From Desulfobacterales bacterium (GTDB lineage Bacteria; Desulfobacterota; DSM-4660; Desulfatiglandales; Desulfatiglandaceae): DNA of 6,863 bases. The position numbers and the translations under genes are program-made. The stretch lies in the NCBI GenBank assembly GCA_022013615.1, contig JAKLQB010000217.1:1-6863 (forward strand), written 5' to 3'. This document shows positions 1 to 6,863 of this stretch, piece by piece (the first letter of the stretch is position 1; each line of letters begins with the position of its first letter). A model generated the notes under the pieces. It was not told where the DNA came from. It was given only the letters and a program-made list of their open reading frames with translations, and did no database searches.

Positions 1-20
1 AAAACTAAGCTCTGGCTGGC

Positions 21-173
21 TAGTGCCCATCCATAAATGGCTACTTTCCGCAATCTCTGCGTCAGATTCGTCCCGCCACCGGCGGGACTCGAAATACTTC
101 AATGTATTCCTGTGGTTAAAATCCTCATCTTCCTTGATCTTGCGAAAACTATCTCATTTCTGGATGGACACTA
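21..173. mobile_element. MITE-like element with terminal inverted repeats
   Basis: The ends of this 153-bp stretch are inverted copies of each other. The first 20 bases (21-40, starting TAGTGCCCATCCA) match the reverse complement of the last 20 (154-173, read inward TAGTGTCCATCCA) at 17 of 20 positions. Weaker pairing continues inward to a shared CGCAA at 49-53 and 140-144, giving arms of about 33 bp. The outermost bases are TA on both sides, as expected if the element duplicates a TA target like IS630/Tc1-mariner transposons; that mechanism is inference. Inside are a perfect 7-bp hairpin (71-87) and a smaller one (91-110). Neither strand has an open frame long enough for a transposase, so the element would depend on enzymes supplied elsewhere. 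It lies just upstream of the tamAB promoter. It could instead be a structured intergenic repeat of the REP/BIME kind; copy number in the genome would decide. Confidence 0.62.
71..87. repeat. Perfect GC-rich hairpin inside the MITE-like element
   Basis: TCCCGCC (71-77) and GGCGGGA (81-87) are perfect reverse complements around a 3-base ACC loop. Outside the stem, TTCG (67-70) can pair with CGAA (90-93) across a two-base bulge. A second, weaker stem lies next to it (91-97 with 104-110, six of seven pairs). No T-run follows on either strand, so this does not look like an intrinsic terminator. It is better explained as the folded core of the surrounding repeat. Confidence 0.6.
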
Positions 174-196
174 ACAGATCAGCATGAGGTTGGAGT

Positions 197-225
197 TTGA
201 CTTAACAAAGGCCAGATATTATGAT
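197..225 (+). promoter_or_regulatory. Probable sigma-70-type promoter of tamAB
   Basis: TTGACT (197-202) matches the -35 consensus at five of six bases. It is followed after exactly 17 bp by TATGAT (220-225), which matches the -10 consensus TATAAT at five of six. The surrounding DNA is AT-rich, unlike the coding part of the window. Transcription would start near 231-233, giving a leader of about 220 nt before tamA. It is the best promoter-like sequence I see upstream of tamA, but it is a sequence match only and other starts closer to the gene are possible. Confidence 0.5.
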
Positions 226-450
226 TAAAAAGTTAAAAGCAAACCATTTTCAATAATCAGGTGTAAAATCAATAACATAGTCTCAGCCTTCTGGAGGAAC
301 TCATTAGAAGACGCGACCAGAAGGTGCGGAGAATGAAGTCTTCAGGGGGATCATGGTGATGCCGATGGTGAACAGTTCTGGCCCGCTGCCGGATTTAGTC
401 ACCAACAGTGCAGAGATGTCCAGAGGGCTGGGGAGTGAGATTTCGGTCTA
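226..450 (+). other. Long leader region of tamAB, no firm gene
   Basis: The first part (to about 290) is AT-rich. A GGAGG sequence at 294-298 resembles a ribosome binding site but has no standard start codon at the right distance. A 6-bp inverted repeat, GAAGAC (307-312) and GTCTTC (338-343), encloses 25 bases and has no T-run after it. From 308 to 454 the plus strand is open in one frame, with ATG codons at 353, 359 and 365; a G-run at 345-349 lies 9 nt before the ATG at 359. The minus strand is also open for about 48 codons across 304-450. I recognise neither translated product. The region may be an untranslated leader, a leader-peptide region, or worn remains of an older gene. Confidence 0.4.
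430..438 (+). promoter_or_regulatory. Ribosome binding site for tamA
   Basis: GGGGAGTGA (430-438) resembles the anti-16S consensus and ends 12 nt before the TTG at 451, a slightly long spacing. The reading frame has a TGA stop at 436-438, so 451 is the first usable start in frame. The next in-frame ATG (499) has no good site before it and would remove the two basic residues (Lys4, Arg11) that precede the signal-peptide core. This supports the TTG start. Confidence 0.55.
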
Positions 451-2304
451 TTGAATTTAAAAATAATATATGTCCCTTTCAGAACGAGCATATCACTCAT
501 GGTAGTATATATGGTCGTCTTGTCACTATTTCTGCACTGCGCAGTCAATGCCGATGACTCACCGGAAAATACGCCCGTGAGTGAGGCAGAGAAAGATACG
601 CTTTCCTATCGGACGGAATTCACGGATCTGGAAGACAAGAATCTGACGTCGATTTTCAAGGCGACGTCCAAGTTAATCGTCCTCAATGATCGTCCGCCGC
701 ACACCCTGGCCGCTCTGGAACGGAGGGTTCGGACCGATATCGACATGTTTCAAAAGATATTGCGATCGGAGGGCTATTACGATGGGAAGTTGACCTACCG
801 CATAGAGGCAGAGCAACGACCCGTCCAGATCTTCATTGATATCGACGCAGGGCCGAGATACCGTCTCAAACGATACACGGTTGAGTACGTAGGGCCGGGC
901 TCTGATACCGAGGGGCTCCCCCGGGAACCGAAGGATGCCGGATTGTCACTGGAAAAACCGGCTCGTGCGCAACTCATTGTCGACGCGCGGGAAAAACTGC
1001 TGCAAACGCTTGCCGGGAGCGGCCATCCCCTGGCCATGGTAATCGACCAAAAGGCGGTCGTTGACCATGCCGATGACAGCATGTCGGTCACGATTCAAAT
1101 TGAGCCGGGTGAAATGGCCCGATTTGGCCCCGCAGCAGTAGAGGGGACGACGGGTGTTGATGCGGACTATATTGAAGGCTTCGTGTCCTGGAAAGAAGGA
1201 GATATCTTCGACCGAAAAAAGATAAACGAATTGCGCCGCAGGCTGTTGGGTACGGGTCTGTTTGCGACGGTTGCCATTGAACGTCCCAATCAACTGAACC
1301 AGGAGGGCATGCTGCCCGTCACTATTCGCGTGAGTGAGCGAAAACACCGTTCCATTGGGCTGACAGGTCGATGGTCCACTGACGAAGGATTTGCCGTGGA
1401 AGGGCTCTGGGAACATCGGAATCTCCTGGGGCGACAGGAACGTCTGACTCTAACGGCGGAGATCGGAGAGATCAAGCAGGAGTTCGACGTGAGTGTCATG
1501 AAGCCCAACTTCTTGCGTCAGGGTCAGAACCTGCTGGCCAACGGGGCATTGGCACACGAGGATACTCCCGCCTATAAGGGACCGCTGACTCGATACTTTG
1601 GGGGACTGGAACGTACTATTACCAAAGAGTGGAACGTCCTTGCCGGGATTCCCGTTGAATTCAGCAACCTGTCAGATTTACAGGGCACCAGGGACTTCTT
1701 TCTTTATGGGCTTAAAGTACAGGGAGACCGCGATACGTCCAACGACCGGCTTGACCCATCCGAGGGTACACGCCTAAGGTTGACGCTCAGGCCGTATAGG
1801 GGAAAAGGGGCCGACGATGTGGCCTTCCTTATGAGTGAGATAACGGGAACCGGGTACTATGCGACGGGCGATGTTGATCGTTTCATATTTGCAGGCAGGG
1901 TGAAAATCGGCTCCATCGTGGGTGAAGAAACCAGTGCGTTACCCGCCAATAAACGCCTTTACACCGGCGGCGGCGCCTCCATCCGTGGGTACAAATTGCA
2001 GTCCGTGGGGCCGCTGGGACCAGACGAAACGCCTCTTGGCGGTCGGTCGTTATTAGAAATAGGTGCCGAATTTCGTGTTAAGATAACAGACACCATCGGC
2101 GGCGTCGTATTTATCGAGGGCGGGAATGTCTATGACGATGAATTACCGGACACCTCCATTGATCTGCAGTGGGCGGCCGGGTTCGGTATCCGGTATTTCA
2201 CCGCGGTCGGTCCAATTAGACTGGATTTCGGCTTCCCGCTCAACCCCCGTAAAGATATCGATGACCCTATGCAATTTTACATCAGTATAGGACAGGCCTT
2301 TTGA
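451..2304 (+). CDS. tamA: Outer-membrane translocation and assembly module protein TamA (Omp85 family)
   Basis: TamA is the outer-membrane half of the TAM complex. It works with TamB in inserting some outer-membrane proteins and, by more recent work on the family, in supporting lipid homeostasis between the membranes. Residues 1-34 form a signal peptide: basic residues at 4 and 11, a hydrophobic core at about 14-32, and likely cleavage after Ala-Val-Asn-Ala (34). Three POTRA domains follow, at roughly 51-135, 136-222 and 223-297; the first two show typical GYYDGK and DAGPRYRL-type segments. The rest, about 298-617, is the beta-barrel (16 strands in known members). The barrel has the Omp85 signature Ile-Arg-Gly-Tyr at 511-514 after a glycine run, a GGNVYDD segment, and a C-terminal strand ending in Phe, the usual signal for the BAM machinery. 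Length is slightly above the 577 residues of E. coli TamA. The start is TTG. The order followed directly by tamB favours TamA over BamA, which usually has five POTRAs. Confidence 0.93.
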   Translation: MNLKIIYVPFRTSISLMVVYMVVLSLFLHCAVNADDSPENTPVSEAEKDTLSYRTEFTDLEDKNLTSIFKATSKLIVLNDRPPHTLAALERRVRTDIDMFQKILRSEGYYDGKLTYRIEAEQRPVQIFIDIDAGPRYRLKRYTVEYVGPGSDTEGLPREPKDAGLSLEKPARAQLIVDAREKLLQTLAGSGHPLAMVIDQKAVVDHADDSMSVTIQIEPGEMARFGPAAVEGTTGVDADYIEGFVSWKEGDIFDRKKINELRRRLLGTGLFATVAIERPNQLNQEGMLPVTIRVSERKHRSIGLTGRWSTDEGFAVEGLWEHRNLLGRQERLTLTAEIGEIKQEFDVSVMKPNFLRQGQNLLANGALAHEDTPAYKGPLTRYFGGLERTITKEWNVLAGIPVEFSNLSDLQGTRDFFLYGLKVQGDRDTSNDRLDPSEGTRLRLTLRPYRGKGADDVAFLMSEITGTGYYATGDVDRFIFAGRVKIGSIVGEETSALPANKRLYTGGGASIRGYKLQSVGPLGPDETPLGGRSLLEIGAEFRVKITDTIGGVVFIEGGNVYDDELPDTSIDLQWAAGFGIRYFTAVGPIRLDFGFPLNPRKDIDDPMQFYISIGQAF

Positions 2305-2310
2305 GTGATG
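2292..2310 (+). promoter_or_regulatory. tamA-tamB junction with coupled start
   Basis: The tamA stop TGA (2302-2304) is followed with no gap by GTG (2305) and ATG (2308), both in frame for tamB. The only ribosome-binding-like bases are ACAGG (2292-2296), inside the last codons of tamA. They lie 8 nt before the GTG and 11 nt before the ATG, so the GTG has the better spacing, though either is possible and they differ by one residue. Such contact suggests that ribosomes finishing tamA re-initiate on tamB. Confidence 0.6.
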
Positions 2311-5300
2311 TTTCCGTGGACCAAAATACTGCGTTTTGGAGCGCTTACATTCGCGGGTGTGGTAGTAGGGGGATGTGTGCTCTTGTTGTCGGCTTATGCG
2401 ATCCTTCAGACCGATGCGGGCCGGGCCCGCCTGGTGGGCTTTGTGAACAGACAACTGAGCACGCCTGGCGGTACGGAAATCAGAATCCATCGTCTGGACG
2501 GTGATCTTTTGCGCCACATAGATATTGAGGGACTGGTGGTGCGCGATAAGGACGGTGAGTGGTTCCGATTAAGTACCGTTCAGATAGAATGGCGTCCCGC
2601 TGCATTGTTTAACGGCGTTTTTCTCATCACGCATCTCAATCTTACCGGGCTTCACATGACCCGAGTCCCGGTGCAGGAAAACGAACGTAGTCCTGGGGCA
2701 TTTCACTGGCCTCGTCTGCCATTGCGTATCGCCATCGACCGGTTTTCATTGGAAGGCGCATCCCTGGCTAAACCCGTTCTGGGTAAAGCAGTGGTGTTTC
2801 GAGGGTCCGGCAATACAACGGTCGAGACCCACGGTCTTATGCGTACCAAGGTGGATGTAGAGCGCACGGACGGTGTACCCGGTCACGCCCAGCTCGAGGC
2901 CGAATTCCAACCGCAATCAAACCGTCTCGGTATTCAGTTTGCCCTGGATGAGCCCCCCGGGGGAACGCTGGCCCGGGTCCTCAACCTAACTGGCTTGCCT
3001 GCTTTGTCAATCCACGTCACAGGAGACGGGCCGCTCGACGACTGGCACGGGGTTTTGCAGGCCCGGGCAGGAGATCTTGCCTCCCTGGATATGAACCTCG
3101 CCCTGGATGTGGTGAATCAGTCAACGCTGCAGGCGGACGGGCACGCTGACGTTTCACGACTCTTCCATGAGCCGTTGCGATCCCTGTTGGTGGCCAGACT
3201 CACGTTTGACGCGGCAGTGGATTTCACGAACGAGGGCGTTGTGTTGCGCCGGGTCTACCTCGCAAACGAACTGGGAACCGCAGATATTTCAGGCCAACTC
3301 AAAGGTCGAGATGGCGATCTCAATGTCGCATTAGCCTGCACACCGCGGGGAATAGATTACGTGAATGGTTATGTCGCGCCGCTTTCAATCGGCGGTATCC
3401 GTGTAGATGTCAAACTGGAAGGACCACTACAGCAGCCTTTCATCTCGGTGGATGTGGTTGCTGATTCGCTGGCGCTGGACACTGTATCGGCGGGGCGATT
3501 AAAAGGTGTATTCGAGATTGATTTTCAGCGGCCTTATAACCAGCCGGATGCTAATCCCTCTATCCGGGCGAAAGGCCATTTGACTGGAGTCCGTTTAGAG
3601 CCACCCGAGCTTCACGCGCTGTTGGGGGAGGTGATCAACTGGTCGTTTGGTTCCACCCTCCATTTGGATACCGAGGTCATCGACATACACGATGTAGTCA
3701 TTTCGACGGCGTTCGGTCGTTTGTCGGGATCGGGGCATGTTGTCATGGGGAGACAGGAAGGCGATCTCAGGGTCACGGCGGAGGTCAATGACCTGGCACC
3801 TCTGTCACCCATTATCCATCGACCCATAACAGGAACGGCGAAAGTTGAGTCCCTCATTCACTCATCGGATTTCCGACAAGGTATGGCCGCCAGCCTGACC
3901 GGGAAACTCAACGGCTTGTCCCTCGGTGACATGGTAATAGACAAGCTGCTGGGTCCGCAGGTGTCTGTGGCCGGAAACTTGATTTTGAGCACGAATAACG
4001 AGTGGACGATTCGAGACCTCACCATTGAAAGTGCGGTGGGCACCCTTATTGGGGGTTTATCCATCACGCAGGATTCTCAGGACCTGGAAGGGCACTACCG
4101 GCTGAGAGTCCCTCGACTCGCTGACCTCTCGGACATCGCCACAGTGTCTCTCGCGGGCCAACTGGATATGGAAGGTGACATCGGTGGGACCCTCACTGAC
4201 CCTTCCCTGTCCGGACAGATATCTTTACAGGCGCTGGCCATGGATGATATTGATATTGGGACCCTGGAGGCGCAATTGGAAGCGGCCCGGCTCGTGGAGA
4301 AACCCCATGGGCATATATCCATGTCACTTCGCGACAGCAAATTCGGGGACGCCCGGGGCGCGACAAACTTTGCCTTTATTGACACGGCTGAGATGGAGTT
4401 AAACGATATAGTGGTCGAATTGAGGGACACTAAAGTCACCGGCGGCTTAATGGTTCCGCTGAAAGGTGGACCCGTGACCGGTTCCCTGGCAGGGCAGTTA
4501 GCTTCTCTGGCGGCATGGTCGGATTTGGTCGGTCGGCAGGTGGCGGGAACGGCGACTTTTGCTCTCAATTTGAGTATGGAGGGTGAGTCGCAAAACGCCG
4601 AGCTGACCCTCGACGGCAATGACCTGGCGGTGGGTTTAGAAGTGGACGAAACAGCAGAGTTTGACACGATCAATGTGTCTGCGCAAGTAACGGATCTGCT
4701 GGGCACCCCAAAGGGCCGGATCGAGTTCGTGGCGCAAGATGTAAAATTATTCGATGCGCTTCTTTCTAAATTGTCGTTCAACTGGGACTTAGACGGTCTT
4801 ACCCGCGGTGCCGTCATGACAGCGAGCACGGGCGATCTGCATGGATCGTTCAGACTCGATCTTACCGGTGAATATTTGCGAGACGGACAGGGCATCGAGC
4901 TCATGCTCTCCGGTCTTGATGCCTTGGTGATGGGACAGACCATAATGATTGAAAAGCCGGCCCGCTTCACGCTTGGACCGGACCGAATGGCGGTAGCGAA
5001 CTTGGTGCTGGCCGTGGGGGATGGGCGGGTTTCGGCCAGAGGGAGCGTTACTGGGGACGATATTGAAGGGACACTGGATGTGACGAATTTCCCGTTGGCC
5101 GTGGCTGAGATCGCCATCCCTGATGCCGGGGTGACCGGCACTCTCTCGGGTCATGCCGGGATCTCTGGATCCCGTACGTCACCGTCCGGCCAGTTTACCA
5201 TGGAGATAGCGGGTATGCGCCCGATGACCGCTATGGTCCGTGATGTCCCGCCTATTGCGGGTCGCGTGAAGGGTGAGTGGCGTGATGGCCGTTTGCAGTT

Positions 5301-6711
5301 GGCCGGTGAACTCAGCGGTTTTGCAGAAAAGAACGTAAGCCTGGAAGCAAACCTGCCCTTGCGGATTGAGCCGATGTCACTGGCCGTGCAGTTGCCTTGG
5401 GACGAACCGATTGACGGAAAGTTGACCTGGGGAGGTGAACTCGGGCCCATCTGGGATCTGCTGACCACGAGCGAAGACCGTTTTACGGGTCGTGGCGATC
5501 TTGCGCTGGATCTGGGCGGGACACTGGATGCACTCCATGTCAGCGGTCATTTCGATCTGACCCGGGGCCAGTACCAAAATATCATCACTGGCACCACTTT
5601 CTCAAACGTTGAGATGAGGCTCGAGGGCGACCGCGATCGGCTGGTGCTCAAGAAGCTGGTGGCCGATGACGGCAGGGATGGTCGCCTTCAGGGTAATGGC
5701 GCCTTGGACCTGGATCTGGCAAAACATTTCCCCATGAACGTGCAGGTGGAATTCAAAGAAACCATACTCGTGGCGCGCGACGATCTGACGGCGCGGGCAA
5801 GCGGTAACATGGTATTCAAGGGCTCCCTGCGCGAAGCCCTTTTAAGCGGAAAGATGGTCACCGGAGATATCGAGTTGAATCTCGGCAATAATCTGGCACC
5901 AGAGATCGTCGAGCTGGACATTAAGGAAATCAATCTACCGGACGGATCGCTCAAAGAAAACCAATCTGCGGCCGGCGGCGGGCAGGGTCCGGGATTCGTG
6001 GATTTGGATCTGCAAATTTCCGTACCGGGCAAGGCATTCGTGAGGGGTATGGGGCTGGATTCCGAGTGGAAAGGGGATCTGAAAGTGACAGGTACGGCGG
6101 ATGCGCTCATTGTTGCAGGCGTTCTTGAACCGGTACGCGGGCACTTTTCAATTATGGGTAAGACATTCGAGCTTAAGAGCGGATCCGTGAAATTTGCAGG
6201 CACAAGCGACATGGACCCCATTCTCAATGTCTCAGCGGAGTACAAGGCCACGGGCCTCACGGCCATCATCGCGCTTACCGGTTCTGCTTCGCAGCCGAAG
6301 ATAGAGCTCACCTCCCGACCGCCGATGCCGCAGTCGGAGATCGCCGCACGAGTGCTGTTCGGAACAGACGCCAAGGACCTTACACCCGCGCAGAGTATTC
6401 AAATCGCCTCCTCTATGGCGACGCTCAGTGGGGTGGGGGGCGCGGGGGGAATCCTGGATGCCACGCGTCGTACGTTGGGCATCGATGTGCTCAAGTTTGA
6501 CGAAGCTGAGCATGATCCCACCGAAACCACGGTAAGCATCGGGAAATACGTGACTGACGGGGTGTATATCGAAGTAGAGCGAGGCACGAAGGAGAACTCG
6601 ATGACTTCTGCCACCGTCGAGGTCGAAGTGCTTCCCAATGTCAGGGTCGAGGGCGGTACGACCCAAAGGGGGGGCAGTAAAGTGGGAGTGAAGTGGCAAT
6701 GGGATTATTGA
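2305..6711 (+). CDS. tamB: Translocation and assembly module subunit TamB (DUF490/AsmA-like bridge protein)
   Basis: TamB is anchored in the inner membrane and spans the periplasm to TamA. Known members are long beta-sheet grooves, related to the AsmA-like/YhdP proteins, and are implicated in outer-membrane protein assembly and phospholipid movement. Residues about 11-33 form one uncleaved hydrophobic anchor, followed by the family-typical QTDAGRARLVGFVN segment. The middle, about 60-1100, is made of repeated short beta-strand units rich in Gly, Asp and Leu, such as GTLDALHVSGHFDL, as expected of a beta-groove. The C-terminal TamB domain covers about 1110-1468. It contains a low-complexity Gly/Gln/Ala linker near 1216-1230, the characteristic SRPPMPQSEIAARVLFG segment starting at 1337, and a final strand ending Lys-Trp-Gln-Trp-Asp-Tyr. 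At 1468 residues it is longer than E. coli TamB (1259) but within what diderms show. The frame is intact. Cys24 lies inside the anchor and is probably not a lipidation site, because hydrophobic sequence continues after it. Confidence 0.95.
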   Translation: MMFPWTKILRFGALTFAGVVVGGCVLLLSAYAILQTDAGRARLVGFVNRQLSTPGGTEIRIHRLDGDLLRHIDIEGLVVRDKDGEWFRLSTVQIEWRPAALFNGVFLITHLNLTGLHMTRVPVQENERSPGAFHWPRLPLRIAIDRFSLEGASLAKPVLGKAVVFRGSGNTTVETHGLMRTKVDVERTDGVPGHAQLEAEFQPQSNRLGIQFALDEPPGGTLARVLNLTGLPALSIHVTGDGPLDDWHGVLQARAGDLASLDMNLALDVVNQSTLQADGHADVSRLFHEPLRSLLVARLTFDAAVDFTNEGVVLRRVYLANELGTADISGQLKGRDGDLNVALACTPRGIDYVNGYVAPLSIGGIRVDVKLEGPLQQPFISVDVVADSLALDTVSAGRLKGVFEIDFQRPYNQPDANPSIRAKGHLTGVRLEPPELHALLGEVINWSFGSTLHLDTEVIDIHDVVISTAFGRLSGSGHVVMGRQEGDLRVTAEVNDLAPLSPIIHRPITGTAKVESLIHSSDFRQGMAASLTGKLNGLSLGDMVIDKLLGPQVSVAGNLILSTNNEWTIRDLTIESAVGTLIGGLSITQDSQDLEGHYRLRVPRLADLSDIATVSLAGQLDMEGDIGGTLTDPSLSGQISLQALAMDDIDIGTLEAQLEAARLVEKPHGHISMSLRDSKFGDARGATNFAFIDTAEMELNDIVVELRDTKVTGGLMVPLKGGPVTGSLAGQLASLAAWSDLVGRQVAGTATFALNLSMEGESQNAELTLDGNDLAVGLEVDETAEFDTINVSAQVTDLLGTPKGRIEFVAQDVKLFDALLSKLSFNWDLDGLTRGAVMTASTGDLHGSFRLDLTGEYLRDGQGIELMLSGLDALVMGQTIMIEKPARFTLGPDRMAVANLVLAVGDGRVSARGSVTGDDIEGTLDVTNFPLAVAEIAIPDAGVTGTLSGHAGISGSRTSPSGQFTMEIAGMRPMTAMVRDVPPIAGRVKGEWRDGRLQLAGELSGFAEKNVSLEANLPLRIEPMSLAVQLPWDEPIDGKLTWGGELGPIWDLLTTSEDRFTGRGDLALDLGGTLDALHVSGHFDLTRGQYQNIITGTTFSNVEMRLEGDRDRLVLKKLVADDGRDGRLQGNGALDLDLAKHFPMNVQVEFKETILVARDDLTARASGNMVFKGSLREALLSGKMVTGDIELNLGNNLAPEIVELDIKEINLPDGSLKENQSAAGGGQGPGFVDLDLQISVPGKAFVRGMGLDSEWKGDLKVTGTADALIVAGVLEPVRGHFSIMGKTFELKSGSVKFAGTSDMDPILNVSAEYKATGLTAIIALTGSASQPKIELTSRPPMPQSEIAARVLFGTDAKDLTPAQSIQIASSMATLSGVGGAGGILDATRRTLGIDVLKFDEAEHDPTETTVSIGKYVTDGVYIEVERGTKENSMTSATVEVEVLPNVRVEGGTTQRGGSKVGVKWQWDY

Positions 6712-6713
6712 CC

Positions 6714-6735
6714 CGCCGGGCTCATAACCCCGGTC
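6714..6735. terminator. Weak hairpin between convergent genes
   Basis: CCGGG (6716-6720) can pair with CCCGG (6729-6733) around an 8-base loop, with one possible extra G-T pair outside. It sits in the 46-bp gap between the convergent stops of tamB and the ferredoxin-like gene, where a shared terminator would be expected. The stem is short and no T-run follows on either strand, so an intrinsic terminator is only a guess. Confidence 0.25.
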
Positions 6736-6757
6736 TGCTGCACTCACTCCTCTACTA

Positions 6758-6863
6758 TTATTCCTCTATGATGATGGCCTCTCCCGCGCATTCAGCCGCT
6801 GCCTGCCTTACGACATCTTCAAGGTGTTTTGGGACTTCATCAACGAGAATGTGTGATACCAGT
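6758..6863 (-). CDS. C-terminal end of a small 4Fe-4S ferredoxin (partial)
   Basis: Only the last 34 codons and the stop lie in the window; the gene continues past the right edge. The visible tail has an acidic, helix-like segment (VPKHLEDVVRQAA) and then ECAGEAIIIEE at the C-terminus. This matches the end of small single-cluster ferredoxins of the Desulfovibrio/Thermotoga type. In these proteins a helix leads to a final Cys-Pro-x-x-Ala-Ile motif that supplies the last ligand of the 4Fe-4S cluster, and the protein ends soon after in acidic residues. Such ferredoxins carry electrons in the cytoplasm. The usual Pro after the cysteine is Ala here. The first three ligand cysteines are off the edge, so the family call rests on the tail alone. 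Three in-frame stop codons follow one another (TAA TAG TAG, 6752-6760). The gene converges on tamB and is not part of that operon. Confidence 0.72.
   Translation of the reverse strand, partial: LVSHILVDEVPKHLEDVVRQAAAECAGEAIIIEE

Noticed and set aside
184..228. 14-codon open frame just right of the MITE-like element
   Set aside because: It is too short, has no ribosome binding site, and overlaps the predicted promoter.
221..256. 11-codon open frame starting at the ATG within the predicted -10 region
   Set aside because: It has no ribosome binding site and starts at or before the expected transcription start, so it would not be translated from that promoter.
1..450. CRISPR array, tRNA or other known RNA gene in the left non-coding region
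   Set aside because: There are no regularly spaced direct repeats and no cloverleaf-like sequence with a T-loop motif. The only clear symmetry is the inverted-repeat element.
2365..2391. Lipobox-like Val-Gly-Gly-Cys at residues 21-24 of TamB
   Set aside because: The hydrophobic segment continues for several residues after the cysteine (VLLLSAYAI), whereas a lipoprotein signal ends at it. TamB proteins carry an uncleaved inner-membrane anchor here.
4095..5141. 348-codon open frame on the minus strand inside tamB
   Set aside because: It lies wholly opposite tamB, has a Ser/Pro/Arg-rich low-complexity product with no recognisable domain, and tamB is clearly coding. It is a shadow of GC-rich codon structure.
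5068..5531. Repeated GGGACACTGGATG at 5068 and 5519 in tamB
   Set aside because: Both copies encode similar strand-turn units (GTLD) of the beta-groove. They reflect protein repetitiveness, not a separate DNA repeat.
5688..6374. 228-codon open frame on the minus strand inside tamB
   Set aside because: It is antisense to the conserved TamB C-terminal domain and has no family features or plausible initiation context.

Overview
The window carries a two-gene operon for a translocation and assembly module (TAM) of a Gram-negative (diderm) bacterium. On the plus strand, an Omp85-family outer-membrane protein of 617 residues (tamA, 451-2304) is followed directly by a 1468-residue TamB/DUF490 protein (tamB, 2305-6711). 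The stop of tamA and the start of tamB touch, so the two are almost certainly co-transcribed and translationally coupled. TamA supplies three periplasmic POTRA domains and an outer-membrane beta-barrel. TamB supplies an inner-membrane anchor and a very long beta-rich periplasmic body whose C-terminal domain meets TamA. Together they should bridge the two membranes.

The left 450 bases hold no convincing protein gene. Bases 21-173 look like a small non-autonomous mobile element (MITE-like): about 153 bp, bounded by imperfect inverted repeats that begin and end with TA, with a strong hairpin inside. After it comes an AT-rich stretch with a near-consensus sigma-70-type promoter (TTGACT, 17-bp spacer, TATGAT; 197-225). 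That predicts a leader of roughly 220 nt before the TTG start of tamA. The leader contains a 33-codon open frame whose stop overlaps the tamA start (TTGA).

The right end, 6758-6863 on the minus strand, holds the last 34 codons of a gene that converges on tamB. The encoded tail matches the C-terminal end of a small 4Fe-4S ferredoxin, including the last cluster cysteine. Only 46 bp separate the two stops, with a weak hairpin between them.

Organism: the coding DNA is moderately GC-rich by eye. A long diderm-type TamB, a ferredoxin neighbour and a MITE-like repeat would fit an anaerobic or metabolically versatile proteobacterium or a Desulfobacterota-type (deltaproteobacterial) lineage. This is inference; no marker here fixes the taxon. 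I see no previously undescribed system: the core is a recognisable TAM operon, and the less explained parts are the left-hand repeat and the long leader.
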